Assembly (NCBI RefSeq): GCF_002795845.1
Contig: NZ_CP011797.1
Span: forward strand, 2,828,001 to 2,892,000
Length of the DNA stretch: 64,000 nucleotides
Direction: 5' to 3'
Source: Reinekea forsetii
Lineage (GTDB): Bacteria > Pseudomonadota > Gammaproteobacteria > Pseudomonadales > Natronospirillaceae
Below the pieces are notes generated by a model. That model had not been told where the DNA came from. It did no database searches and worked only from the letters and a program-made list of their open reading frames with translations. Position numbers and translations under genes: made by a program. This document shows positions 52,125 through 61,580 of this stretch, piece after piece; the stretch's first letter is position 1, and each line of letters begins with the position of its first letter.

Positions 52125-52934
52125 TTGGCGACTATTATCGTTGTTACGTCTGGTAAAGGCGGCGTAGGCAAAACCACCACGAGCGCGGCCATCAGTATGG
52201 GTCTGGCATTGGCCGGACGCAAAACCGTGGTGATCGATTTTGACATTGGTCTGCGTAATCTCGATATCATTATGAATTGCGAGCGCCGGGTGGTGTTCGA
52301 TTTCGTCAATGTCATCCAGGGCGACGCCCTGTTAAACCAGGCATTGATCAAGGACAAACGCAGTGAGAATCTGTTTATTTTGCCGGCGTCACAAACTCGC
52401 GACAAGGATGCGCTGACCAAAGAAGGCGTTAAGATCATCCTCGATAAACTCAGTGAAACCTTTGAGTACATCATCTGCGATTCGCCGGCGGGCATTGAAC
52501 ACGGTGCCCTGATGGCCCTTTATTACGCCGACGAGGCCATAGTGGTGACCAACCCTGAAGTGTCGTCGGTCCGCGACAGCGACCGTATTTTAGGGATTTT
52601 ACAGAGTAAAAGCTTCCGGGCTGAAAACGATCAGCCTCCGGTCAAGGAACACCTCTTGATCAGCCGCTTCGATCCGGCCCGAGCCGCTCGCGGCGAAATG
52701 CTCAGCATCGAGGACATAGAGGATATTCTAGCCGTCCCGTTGATTGGCATTATTCCTGAAAGTCAGGCGGTGTTAAACGCCTCGAATAATGGTACGCCGG
52801 TTATTCTCGATGAGAAAAGCGATGCCGGCCAGGCCTATAAAGATACGGTGGCGCGCCTGCTGGGTGAAGAGCGACCCCATCGTTTCCTGGAGGTCCAGAA
52901 AAAAGGCCTTCTGCAACGCGTTTTTGGAGGTTGA
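52125..52934 (+). CDS. minD: Septum site-determining ATPase MinD
   Basis: Membrane-oscillating ATPase recruiting MinC. The deviant Walker A 'VTSGKGGVGKTTTSAAI' sits at the N-terminus, switch II near 'YIICDSPAGIEHGALMALYY', and the C-terminal amphipathic membrane-targeting helix 'VQKKGLLQRVFGG'. A TTG at 52125 is required to begin the canonical 'ATIIVVTSGKGG'; the nearby ATG at 52118 is out of frame. AAGGAA lies about eight bases upstream. Length is 269 residues. Confidence 0.96.
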   Translation: MATIIVVTSGKGGVGKTTTSAAISMGLALAGRKTVVIDFDIGLRNLDIIMNCERRVVFDFVNVIQGDALLNQALIKDKRSENLFILPASQTRDKDALTKEGVKIILDKLSETFEYIICDSPAGIEHGALMALYYADEAIVVTNPEVSSVRDSDRILGILQSKSFRAENDQPPVKEHLLISRFDPARAARGEMLSIEDIEDILAVPLIGIIPESQAVLNASNNGTPVILDEKSDAGQAYKDTVARLLGEERPHRFLEVQKKGLLQRVFGG

Positions 52935-52935
52935 T

Positions 52936-53187
52936 ATGGCGTTTTTTGATATATTTTCACGCGACAAGGCGCCTCAATCGGCCAATATAGCCAAAGAGCG
53001 GCTCAAGGTGATTGTGGCCCATGAACGACGGGCTCGCAACGCCCCGGACTATTTGCCGGCCCTGCAGAACGATATATTGGCGGTAATCCGTAAATATGTC
53101 GATATTGAGCACGATCAATTGCAGATCGATCTCAATGACAATGGCAACTGCTCGATTCTAGAAGTGAATGTCAACTTACCCCGTTAA
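52936..53187 (+). CDS. minE: Cell division topological specificity factor MinE
   Basis: Stimulates MinD ATPase and confines division to midcell. N-terminal membrane/MinD-binding part 'MAFFDIFSRDKAPQSANIAK' followed by 'RLKVIVAHERRARNAPDYLP', and topological domain 'LQNDILAVIRKYVDI'. GGAGG five bases before the ATG at 52936 fixes the start inside the minD-minE gap of one base. Length is 83 residues. Confidence 0.96.
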   Translation: MAFFDIFSRDKAPQSANIAKERLKVIVAHERRARNAPDYLPALQNDILAVIRKYVDIEHDQLQIDLNDNGNCSILEVNVNLPR

Positions 53188-53234
53188 GGGGGCCGCATTA
53201 GGTCAATTGACGTCGGCGTAAGTGTTGAGCATAA

Positions 53235-53261
53235 AAAAGGGCAGCCCTAAGCTGCCCTTTT
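53235..53261. terminator. Bidirectional terminator between minE and trxB
   Basis: AAAAGGGCAGC (53235-53245) pairs with GCTGCCCTTTT (53251-53261) over a 5-base loop, with A/T tracts on both sides. It serves both convergent transcripts. Confidence 0.88.
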
Positions 53262-53298
53262 AAGTTTGACCCGCCCGCTTAGGCGACGCCGTTCAAAC

Positions 53299-54258
<960 letters not shown>

Positions 54259-54384
54259 CTAAGGTCAAAAAACTGAATCAGATAATAGGTCATAGCATGG
54301 CGTGTTCCGCGCCAGAATCAAGCGCAAGCCAACTATAAGATCGATAACTTTTAGCTATAAGACAAACGGTTACCCAATTCTCGA

Positions 54385-55188
54385 CTAGAAACCGAAAATC
54401 AACAGCACCGCCAAGCTTATCAGCCAAGTCATTTGGGCGCGTTTAATCAGTGCCAAGGTTTCATTCAACATCTCCTCTGGCGCCACGGAGCCCAAGGCCG
54501 ATTTCAAACAGATCAACAACAGGACCCGATCGTCGCGGTCGAAATCACGAGCCTGCTCCAGCCAAACTTGGAAACACTGGCTGAAATTGCCCATTAGGCC
54601 CAGCGTTAAGGCCATCAGGCGCACCGGAATCCAATAGAGTGCCTGTTTAACGCGTTGAAAGAAGGCGTCGGCTTGCTCACCGCGTAGAGCGGTACTCATT
54701 AACCAGACTAATAGCACTCCGGGTGCGCCAAAGGCCATAAACCAGAATACCGAAACAAAAAACCGCTCCAGGTAGAGGTAGCTCATACCGGCCTGAACTC
54801 CCTCGTCCAACAGTTCGTCGTCTGGCTCATAGATTTCACCGACCAGGCCCAGCTCATCAACAGCCAGCTGCCAGGCGCCCTGCCGTTCACCCTGAGCGGT
54901 GAGCTGCTGGTACTGGGCAAGATTTTCGGGCTGATCACCGGACTGGAAGGCCAATAGCAGCAGAGTTACCGACAGAACCAGGTTGAAAATAAAATTATCG
55001 ACCCACCACAGCAGACAGGCGACCAGCAGAGCTGGTAACAGGGCATAGATTACCATTGTCAATTTAGCACCTAAGTCGCGCCCAAGGAGGTGGGCCCGCC
55101 AGCGTAATACCCAGGCTGTGGCCGGTTCGCCATGACCCGATAGGCTGATCGAGACCAGATACGCGAGAATGACCGATAGAAAATCCAT
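54385..55188 (-). CDS. ampE: AmpE-like inner-membrane protein
   Basis: Four or so membrane helices with N-terminal 'DFLSVILAYLVSISLSGHGE' and the family segments 'YLYLERFFVSVFWFMAFGAP' and 'QALYWIPVRLMALTLGLMGN'. AmpE is linked to beta-lactamase regulation and resembles CobD/CbiB-type membrane proteins; its biochemical role is not settled. The length of 267 residues fits. In Pseudomonas and enterics it follows ampD, but no ampD (amidase) gene is next to it here. Confidence 0.85.
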   Translation of the reverse strand: MDFLSVILAYLVSISLSGHGEPATAWVLRWRAHLLGRDLGAKLTMVIYALLPALLVACLLWWVDNFIFNLVLSVTLLLLAFQSGDQPENLAQYQQLTAQGERQGAWQLAVDELGLVGEIYEPDDELLDEGVQAGMSYLYLERFFVSVFWFMAFGAPGVLLVWLMSTALRGEQADAFFQRVKQALYWIPVRLMALTLGLMGNFSQCFQVWLEQARDFDRDDRVLLLICLKSALGSVAPEEMLNETLALIKRAQMTWLISLAVLLIFGF

Positions 55189-55200
55189 AACGTTTTCCTA

Positions 55201-55371
55201 ATGATGAAGAGCTATACAGTAATGAAACAGCCTACCACTTTACCAGAGCTGAAAGTCATAGTGCGCAATTTTCATCCAGGTGGACATTTGTCGCTGGGCC
55301 AGTCGCATCTGGCCAAGGCTCGAGGTAAACTAAGCGCGCTGATGGCCGCGCCTGACCAGGCCGCCCCCTAA
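55201..55371 (+). CDS. Possible 56-residue small protein between ampE and nadC
   Basis: An open frame from a double ATG at 55201 to TAA at 55371 encodes a basic peptide beginning 'MMKSYTVMKQPTTLPELKVI' with a central 'FHPGGHLSLGQSHLAKARGK'. It is too short to be sure and the ribosome site is weak; an internal ATG at 55222 is another start. It ends 24 bases before nadC on the same strand. It might be a leader peptide, a remnant of a gene lost between ampE and nadC, or chance. Confidence 0.3.
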   Translation: MMKSYTVMKQPTTLPELKVIVRNFHPGGHLSLGQSHLAKARGKLSALMAAPDQAAP

Positions 55372-55395
55372 CCTGTTTGACCGAGTTGATTACCC

Positions 55396-56253
55396 ATGTT
55401 TATTGCCGACCTGCCCTATGCCAAAACCCTACGCGACCACCTGGTGCGATCGATCCGCTTCGCGCTCGAAGAAGATCTTGGCAGCGGCGACATCACCGCT
55501 CTGCTGATTCCTGCGCAACAGACCTCTCAAGCCCAGGTCATCACCCGGGAGCCCGGCGTGTTGTGCGGCCGCGAGTGGTTCGAGGAAGTCTTTCGGCAAA
55601 TTGATCCAACCGTCACGCTAAATTGGCTAAAGCAGGACGGCGATACCCTACTCGCGAACGACATCCTGGTTGAGCTACGCGGCAATACTCGCGCAATTCT
55701 AACCGCCGAGCGCAGCGCCTTAAATTTCCTCCAAACACTGAGCGGCAGCGCAACCCTGGCCCGGCGCTATGCCATGGCCGTCGCCGGCAAGGCGTTAGTG
55801 ATCCTCGACACTCGCAAGACCCTACCCGGTTTACGCTTAGCACAGAAATACGCCATCGCCGTCGGCGGCTGCCAAAATCATCGCTTGGGTTTGTATGATA
55901 TGTTTTTGATCAAGGAAAACCATATTGCCGGCTGTGGCGGCATCGCCAACGCCGTGAAACGCGCGCAAGAAATAGCGCCGGACAAAAAAATCGAAGTTGA
56001 GGTGGAATCGCTGGAGCAGTTACTGGAGGCATTGGACTTGCCGGTAGACGTTATTATGTTGGATAACTTCAATGTGCAGCAGACCGCCGAGGCGGTAAAA
56101 CTCACCCAAGGTCGGATCAAGTTAGAGGCGTCTGGCAATATGGATTTAGAGCGCATCGCCGAACTGACGGGCGTGCTACCGGACTATGTCTCGGTGGGGA
56201 AGTTGACTAAGGATATAAGCTCATTGGATTTGAGTTTGCGGTTGGTGGGTTAG
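55396..56253 (+). CDS. nadC: Nicotinate-nucleotide pyrophosphorylase (quinolinate phosphoribosyltransferase)
   Basis: Converts quinolinate and PRPP to NaMN in NAD synthesis. Family blocks are 'ALEEDLGSGDITALLIP', 'ERSALNFLQTLSGSATLARR', 'ILDTRKTLPGLRLAQKYAI' (active-site Arg/Lys), 'GGCQNHRLGLYDMFLIKENH' and 'IMLDNFNVQQTAEAV'. Length is 285 residues. It lies beside the pil genes, as in Pseudomonas. Confidence 0.96.
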   Translation: MFIADLPYAKTLRDHLVRSIRFALEEDLGSGDITALLIPAQQTSQAQVITREPGVLCGREWFEEVFRQIDPTVTLNWLKQDGDTLLANDILVELRGNTRAILTAERSALNFLQTLSGSATLARRYAMAVAGKALVILDTRKTLPGLRLAQKYAIAVGGCQNHRLGLYDMFLIKENHIAGCGGIANAVKRAQEIAPDKKIEVEVESLEQLLEALDLPVDVIMLDNFNVQQTAEAVKLTQGRIKLEASGNMDLERIAELTGVLPDYVSVGKLTKDISSLDLSLRLVG

Positions 56254-56258
56254 TCCTT

Positions 56259-56747
56259 TCAACTACATCCAGCAGGAAGATAAGAATCTTTCCATCCGCC
56301 CTGAGCCAATGGCACGGTTCTATCGACCGTGCAGCGCCACTGCCCAGAAATCAAACGCGCGATATTCACAATGGTTCCTTGCAAATTTGAAGCGCCTTGA
56401 TTGGAGCCGCTATTGTCAAACTGGACTATTAATACCCCAGTACCATCGTTATTGAAGGGCCCGCTAGCAGGCGCCAGTCCTCCTGCACTCGCCGAATTAC
56501 CAATCACAATAGCCAAGGTCAAGTTGGATTTAATATATCCAATATCGGTCGTATCAAAACTTGGATCGCCTCGGGTTAGAAACTCCTCAACAGCACTCTT
56601 ATATCCCGACAACTCAGCAACCGATCTGGATAGTTGAGTCCGAGCTATATAATCTTGATACTGGGTTAGGGCAATGGAGGCTAATATACCAATTATTGCC
56701 ACCACCACCATAAGTTCAATTAACGTAAAACCTCTAGATCTATTCAT
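56259..56747 (-). CDS. Second type IV prepilin (PilA paralogue)
   Basis: Prepilin cut at '[20 protein letters not shown]', with the mature start continuing '[20 protein letters not shown]'. The architecture parallels the upstream pilA: '[20 protein letters not shown]' and a terminal Cys pair ('WRCTVDRT', 'LPAGCS'). The ATG at 56747 has GGAGGGG five bases upstream; the frame opens further up but would run through the pilA terminator hairpin. It is a tandem duplicate of pilA, diverged, 162 residues, and probably expressed less because of the intervening terminator. Confidence 0.88.
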   Translation of the reverse strand: MNRSRGFTLIELMVVVAIIGILASIALTQYQDYIARTQLSRSVAELSGYKSAVEEFLTRGDPSFDTTDIGYIKSNLTLAIVIGNSASAGGLAPASGPFNNDGTGVLIVQFDNSGSNQGASNLQGTIVNIARLISGQWRCTVDRTVPLAQGGWKDSYLPAGCS

Positions 56748-56830
56748 TCTATCCCCTCCAAAATACTCGGATATTTTCTGGTAAATCACTCTTGTACTCA
56801 TACTAAGAGAGTCGGTTTCCGTAGACAAAA

Positions 56831-56855
56831 AAAAGGAAGCCAGCAGCTTCCTTTT
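56831..56855 (-). terminator. Intrinsic terminator after pilA
   Basis: On the minus strand a 10-bp stem AAAAGGAAGC/GCTTCCTTTT with a 5-base loop is followed by T residues (A-run 56827-56834 on the plus strand). It lies between pilA and the second pilin gene and should limit read-through. Confidence 0.88.
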
Positions 56856-56885
56856 ACAATTACGCCCTAATACCCTAATTTAAAA

Positions 56886-57449
56886 TTAGTCACAACCTGA
56901 TGGCACATAAGATACTTTCCAGGTATCTGCTCCAGCTGGCGTAGTTGAATCAATAGTACAGGTCCAAGCTCCATTACCAGCTCGAGTCAAGTTAATGACC
57001 GTTCCGTTCACAATACCGGCTGCTTGACCGAGAACACCACTCGCCATCAGTAATGAAATGGTACCTTCCCCGGTATCAGTAAAGGGTTCCTGAGCACCCA
57101 ATGTACCGTCACCTGCTGCTTCTTCACCAACACGTAGGCCAGATATTCCTGCCGCAGTAATTTGCGCCGTAGTAGCAGTTTTGGCGGCCGCAGCAATTGC
57201 CGCTGTCTGTGTGTTATCCACTAAGTTGGAGGATACAAAACCGAGATCCGCCGAGTTAAAGTTTAATTTACCGCGCATTAAATTTTCTTCAACAGCAGTC
57301 TTCAATCCGGATAATTCACCGACTACACGTTGAACTTGCGTACGCGCAATATAATCCTGATATTGAGGAATGGCGATGGCCGCCAATATGCCGATAATCG
57401 CCACAACGATCATCAGTTCGATTAAAGTAAAACCTTGTTGTTTCTTCAT
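56886..57449 (-). CDS. pilA: Type IV major pilin PilA
   Basis: Type IVa prepilin with a 6-residue leader '[21 protein letters not shown]' and '[20 protein letters not shown]'. The D-region is bounded by cysteines in '[14 protein letters not shown]' and 'YVPSGCD'. Length is 187 residues, with an Ala/Thr-rich central part. It is divergent from pilBCD and has its own sigma-54 promoter, fitting PilR-type control. Polymerised on the cell surface for twitching and adhesion after PilD processing. Confidence 0.93.
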   Translation of the reverse strand: MKKQQGFTLIELMIVVAIIGILAAIAIPQYQDYIARTQVQRVVGELSGLKTAVEENLMRGKLNFNSADLGFVSSNLVDNTQTAAIAAAAKTATTAQITAAGISGLRVGEEAAGDGTLGAQEPFTDTGEGTISLLMASGVLGQAAGIVNGTVINLTRAGNGAWTCTIDSTTPAGADTWKVSYVPSGCD

Positions 57450-57518
57450 AGTAACGACTCCAGAGGTGATTATATGCCTACTCAGCTGTCCGATTACATC
57501 TGAGCTCGAATTGAAGAT

Positions 57519-57534
57519 TGCATTTCATATGCCA
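57519..57534 (-). promoter_or_regulatory. Sigma-54 promoter of pilA
   Basis: On the minus strand TGGCATATGAAATGCA has GG and GC separated by ten bases, as required for -24/-12 recognition. The predicted start is near 57508, leaving a 59-base leader. The 324-bp pilA-pilB gap otherwise shows TATACT (57739-57744) as a possible pilB -10 and no gene. Confidence 0.68.
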
Positions 57535-57773
57535 AGTTCGCTAGCACCCAGGTTAAGCCCAATATGCTTCGCTTTGACGCAAGAAATCATTTTTGTCACC
57601 CATGACAGAGAACCTGTCAGATCGCTCACTAGGGCACAAAACTGACCTGAATTGTCACTAGCTGCGCCAGTCGACAAATTTCGTCTTTGGGCCCGGTCGG
57701 CAACCGGACTTAAGTTCGCGGCCTTGGTTGACTGGTCTATACTTTGCACCATGGTGAGCAATGGGAAGGCGTT

Positions 57774-59471
57774 ATGACGATGGCATTAGGGGGCCTGGCA
57801 CGGCGCCTGGTAGTAGAGGGGTCCATATCTGAAGAGGCCGCCGTAAGCGCGGCCAACGAGGCCAGCAGAGCGAAAAAGGGCCTGGTGCCCTATCTGGTCG
57901 AAAACGACCTGATCGGTGCGCGCAAGATTGCGGTCATTGCCGCCGATGAATTTGGCACGCCCTTTTTTGACCTGGACGGGTTCGATATTGAGCTGTTCCC
58001 AAAAGATCTGATCGCCAACAATCTCATTATCGCCCATCACGCCATTCCGCTGGTTAAGCGCGGCACCCGCCTGTTTGTCGGGGTCTCGGATCCAACCAAT
58101 CTAGTGGCCATCGATGAAATCAAGTTCCACACCGGCCTAAGTGTCGATGCGATCTTGGTCGAAGAAGATAAGTTGCGCAGCTTTATTGAGCGAATCACCG
58201 ATGACGCCTCCGATGCGTTCGATAACTTAGAGGATGAGGGACTCGACGATCTTGATGTGGTCGACACCCAAACTCGCGCGGAGGATAAGGCCGTTGGTGA
58301 CGGCAGCGACGATGCCCCGGTGGTGCGCTTTATCAACCAGATGCTGCTCAGTGCGATTAAAAAAGGCGCGTCGGACCTGCATTTTGAACCCTATGAAAAG
58401 TCTTATCGGGTCCGCTTCCGCATTGATGGCATTTTACAAACCGCGGCCAAGCCACCCATTGCCCTAGGGCCAAAGATGTCGGCGCGCTTGAAGGTAATGT
58501 CGAATCTGGACATTTCCGAGCGCCGTGTACCCCAGGACGGGCGCATCAAGTTAAAAATTTCCAAAACCAAGGCCATCGATTTCCGCGTCAACACCCTGCC
58601 GACGCTGTTTGGCGAAAAAATCGTTATGCGGATTCTCGATCCCTCGTCAGCCAAGATGGGCATCGACGCATTGGGCTATGAACTGGTGCAAAAAGAAATG
58701 TATCTAAAAGCACTCGATAAACCCCAAGGCATGATTTTAGTGACCGGCCCAACGGGTTCGGGTAAAACCGTCTCCCTCTATACCGGCATTAATATTCTTA
58801 ACCAGGACGGTATTAATATCTCAACCGCCGAAGATCCGGTCGAGATCAATCTAGAGGGTATTAACCAGGTCAACGTCAACACCAAGGTCGGCCTGGACTT
58901 CTCCTCGGCCCTGCGCTCTTTTTTGCGCCAGGACCCGGATATCATTATGGTCGGCGAAATCCGCGACCTGGAAACGGCGTCCATCGCCATTAAGGCAGCC
59001 CAGACCGGTCACATGGTCATGTCGACACTGCACACCAATAGCGCGGCAGAAACCATTACCCGGATGCTCAATATGGGTGTGCCATCCTTTAACCTGGCCA
59101 CCACCATCAATCTCATTATCGCCCAACGTTTGGCCCGCCGGCTGTGCAGCAAGTGTAAGGAGCCGGCCGACTTAAGCGCAGAGCAGCTGGTAAAGGCCGG
59201 CTTTTCCAGTGAGTTGGCCCAGACGGCGACAATCTTCAAACCCAAGGGTTGTGACAGTTGCACCGGCGGGTACAAGGGCCGTGTTGGTATTTATGAAGTG
59301 GTTCGCATCACCCCAGACGTGTCCCGTATTATTATGGATGAGGGAAACGCGATCCAACTCAATGAACAGTTCAAGGTTGAGGGCTTTAACAGCCTAAGGA
59401 TCTCGGGTCTGGTGAAGGCGGCCTCGGGCGTCACCAGTCTGGAAGAAGTAAACAGAATTACAACCGATTAA
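57774..59471 (+). CDS. pilB: Type IV pilus assembly ATPase PilB
   Basis: Extension motor of the pilus. N-terminal N1/N2 domains ('LARRLVVEGSISEEAAVSAA', 'FGTPFFDLDGFDIELFP') precede the secretion ATPase core: 'GASDLHFEPYEKSYRVRFRI', Walker A 'ILVTGPTGSGKTVSLY', Asp box 'TAEDPVEINLEGINQ', Walker B 'LRQDPDIIMVGEIRDLET' and His box 'HTNSAAETITRML'. A four-Cys zinc site is in 'LCSKCKEP' and 'GCDSCTGGYKGR'. The ATG at 57774 has GGAAGG four bases upstream (57780 is the alternative). First of pilB-C-D. Confidence 0.96.
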   Translation: MTMALGGLARRLVVEGSISEEAAVSAANEASRAKKGLVPYLVENDLIGARKIAVIAADEFGTPFFDLDGFDIELFPKDLIANNLIIAHHAIPLVKRGTRLFVGVSDPTNLVAIDEIKFHTGLSVDAILVEEDKLRSFIERITDDASDAFDNLEDEGLDDLDVVDTQTRAEDKAVGDGSDDAPVVRFINQMLLSAIKKGASDLHFEPYEKSYRVRFRIDGILQTAAKPPIALGPKMSARLKVMSNLDISERRVPQDGRIKLKISKTKAIDFRVNTLPTLFGEKIVMRILDPSSAKMGIDALGYELVQKEMYLKALDKPQGMILVTGPTGSGKTVSLYTGINILNQDGINISTAEDPVEINLEGINQVNVNTKVGLDFSSALRSFLRQDPDIIMVGEIRDLETASIAIKAAQTGHMVMSTLHTNSAAETITRMLNMGVPSFNLATTINLIIAQRLARRLCSKCKEPADLSAEQLVKAGFSSELAQTATIFKPKGCDSCTGGYKGRVGIYEVVRITPDVSRIIMDEGNAIQLNEQFKVEGFNSLRISGLVKAASGVTSLEEVNRITTD

Positions 59472-59484
59472 AGGTGGTTTGGTT

Positions 59485-60708
59485 ATGGCAACTGCAACAG
59501 TAAAGACCTCTATATTCTCCTACGAAGGGCTCGATCGTAACGGCAAGCTAAAACGCGGTGAGATTAGCGGCACGAACCCCTCTTTTATTAAAGCCGAACT
59601 GCGCAAACAGGGTGTTATTCGGGTTAAAAAACTGGCCAAAAAACGCAAAGACATAGCCCTCTTCGGCGGCCAAAAGATCGGTACCAGCGATATCGCCGTG
59701 TTCACCCGGCAAATGGCGACCATGATGAAGGCGGGTGTGCCGCTTATGAAATCCTTCGAGATCGTCGCCGAAGGACTGGAAAATAAGACCATGGCGGTCT
59801 TAGTAAACAAGATGGCCGTTAGTGTCTCCGGCGGCGGCGGCTTTGCCAGTGCCCTACGGGAACACCCCAAGCAGTTCGACGATCTCTATTGCTCACTGGT
59901 TGACTCCGGCGAACAGGCCGGCGCATTGGAGACCATGCTCAATCGGGTCGCGCTGTATCAGGAAAAGTCCGAAAGCGTGAAAAAGAAGGTAAAATCGGCC
60001 ATGAAGTACCCGGCGACGATCATGTCCATCGCCGCCATTGTCACGGCTATCCTATTGCTCAAGGTTGTGCCAGTGTTTGCCAATATGTTTGAAAGCTTCG
60101 GCGCCGACCTGCCGGTACCGACCCAAGTAGTGATGGATATGTCCAATTGGCTGCAGGCGAACGGGATTTTGTTGGGGATTATACTGGTGGCCTTGTTTAT
60201 CGGGTTTCAGCAGTCTCATCAGCGTTCCCGGATGTTTCGTCATGCCTTACAGCGCCTATCGGTTAAGCTGCCGGTATTCGGCCCTATCGTTTATCAATCG
60301 GCCATGGCCCGTTATGCGCGCACCCTGTCGACTACCTTTGCCGCCGGTGTGCCGTTGGTCAGCGCCTTGGAAAGCGCGGCCGGTGCTTCGGGCAATATCA
60401 TCTATGAAAATGCCATCATGGCAGTAAAGAACGAGGTCGAAACCGGCTCCGAACTGGCCGGTTCGATGAAGGAAACCGGCGTCTTCCCGGCCATGCTGAT
60501 TCAGATGGTCTCTATAGGTGAACAGTCTGGCGCGCTCGATGATATGTTGAGCAAGGCCGCTGAAATCTATGAAGAGGAGGTCGATACCCTGGTCGATGGC
60601 CTGACCTCGATGATGGAACCTTTGATTATGGCCTTCTTGGGCATTATAGTCGGTGGTCTGGTGGTGGCAATGTACCTACCGATCTTCCAAATGGGTTCCG
60701 TTATCTGA
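59485..60708 (+). CDS. pilC: Type IV pilus inner-membrane platform protein PilC
   Basis: Platform on which PilB acts. Two T2SSF domains: first about residues 70-195 ('IAVFTRQMATMMKAGVPLMK', 'LEHMLN'-like 'LETMLNRVALYQEKSESVKK'), second about 270-395 ('MARYARTLSTTFAAGVPLVS', 'IGEQSGALDDMLSKAAEIYE'). Three membrane helices, the last in 'PLIMAFLGIIVGGLVVAMYL'. The ATG at 59485 follows AAGGTGG at seven bases; length 407 residues. Confidence 0.95.
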   Translation: MATATVKTSIFSYEGLDRNGKLKRGEISGTNPSFIKAELRKQGVIRVKKLAKKRKDIALFGGQKIGTSDIAVFTRQMATMMKAGVPLMKSFEIVAEGLENKTMAVLVNKMAVSVSGGGGFASALREHPKQFDDLYCSLVDSGEQAGALETMLNRVALYQEKSESVKKKVKSAMKYPATIMSIAAIVTAILLLKVVPVFANMFESFGADLPVPTQVVMDMSNWLQANGILLGIILVALFIGFQQSHQRSRMFRHALQRLSVKLPVFGPIVYQSAMARYARTLSTTFAAGVPLVSALESAAGASGNIIYENAIMAVKNEVETGSELAGSMKETGVFPAMLIQMVSIGEQSGALDDMLSKAAEIYEEEVDTLVDGLTSMMEPLIMAFLGIIVGGLVVAMYLPIFQMGSVI

Positions 60709-61580
60709 TGATTGACTATCTGTCCACAAACACCAGCGCCTTGATAGTAACCGTCTTTATTGTCGGTTTACTGATCGGCAGCTTTCTCAATGTTGTCATC
60801 TACCGCCTACCGGCGATGATGCACAAGGCCTGGGCGGTGGAAGTGGCTCAGTTCAATAGTGACGTAGACCTACTCGATCGACTCCAACGGGAACCGACTT
60901 ACAATCTGGTCACACCGGACTCCAGTTGCCCGCAGTGCGGCCACAAGATTCGGGCCTGGGAGAACATTCCGCTGATCAGCTGGCTGATGCTTCGAGCTCG
61001 ATGTTCGGCCTGTCACAAGCCTATTTCGGCCCGTTACCCAGCAGTGGAGCTCATCACGGCCTTACTCTCGGCGCTGGTTGCTTGGCAGTTTGGCTGGTCT
61101 CTAACCAGTCTATGCCTTATTCCGCTGGTCTGGGTGTTGGTGACCCTGACCCTAATCGATGTCGATACCCAACTACTGCCCGACAGCCTCACCCTGCCCC
61201 TGCTCTGGGCCGGTTTGCTGCTAAACAGCCAAGAGATCATAGTGAGCTTGAACAGTGCCGTTATCGGTGCCGCCGCAGGCTATCTCAGCCTCTGGTCAAT
61301 TTACTGGCTCTTTAAACTGCTTACCGGCAAGGACGGCATGGGCTATGGTGACTTTAAATTGTTTGCCGCCTTCGGTGCCTGGTTTGGCTGGATTGCTCTA
61401 CCACTGATAATATTATTGTCCTCCCTGGTGGGCGCGGTGGTCGGTATCGTGATGATTCTCAGTCTGGGCCGCGATCGACAGGTGCCTATACCGTTCGGCC
61501 CTTACCTCTGTGGCGCCGCCCTGGTTTATATCTTTTGGGGCCAGAGCATAATGAACTGGTATCTGGGGTATCTGGTTTGA
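60708..61580 (+). CDS. pilD: Prepilin leader peptidase/N-methyltransferase PilD
   Basis: Bifunctional membrane aspartic protease that cleaves and N-methylates prepilins (and type II pseudopilins). The cytoplasmic loop has the paired cysteines 'CPQCGHKIRAWENIPLISWL' and 'CSACHKPISARYPAVE'. The catalytic aspartates are in 'LTLIDVDTQLLPDSLTLP' and the G-x-G-D motif 'GMGYGDFKLFAAFG'. Length 290 residues with about eight membrane segments. The ATG overlaps the pilC stop (TGATG). It is the only such peptidase in the window and may also serve the msh pilins. Confidence 0.96.
   Translation: MIDYLSTNTSALIVTVFIVGLLIGSFLNVVIYRLPAMMHKAWAVEVAQFNSDVDLLDRLQREPTYNLVTPDSSCPQCGHKIRAWENIPLISWLMLRARCSACHKPISARYPAVELITALLSALVAWQFGWSLTSLCLIPLVWVLVTLTLIDVDTQLLPDSLTLPLLWAGLLLNSQEIIVSLNSAVIGAAAGYLSLWSIYWLFKLLTGKDGMGYGDFKLFAAFGAWFGWIALPLIILLSSLVGAVVGIVMILSLGRDRQVPIPFGPYLCGAALVYIFWGQSIMNWYLGYLV

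Noticed and set aside
56748-56828. Longer N-terminus for the second pilin from an ATG at 56828
   Set aside because: It would put 27 residues of coding sequence through the pilA terminator hairpin and A-run and ignore the GGAGGGG ribosome site at the later ATG.
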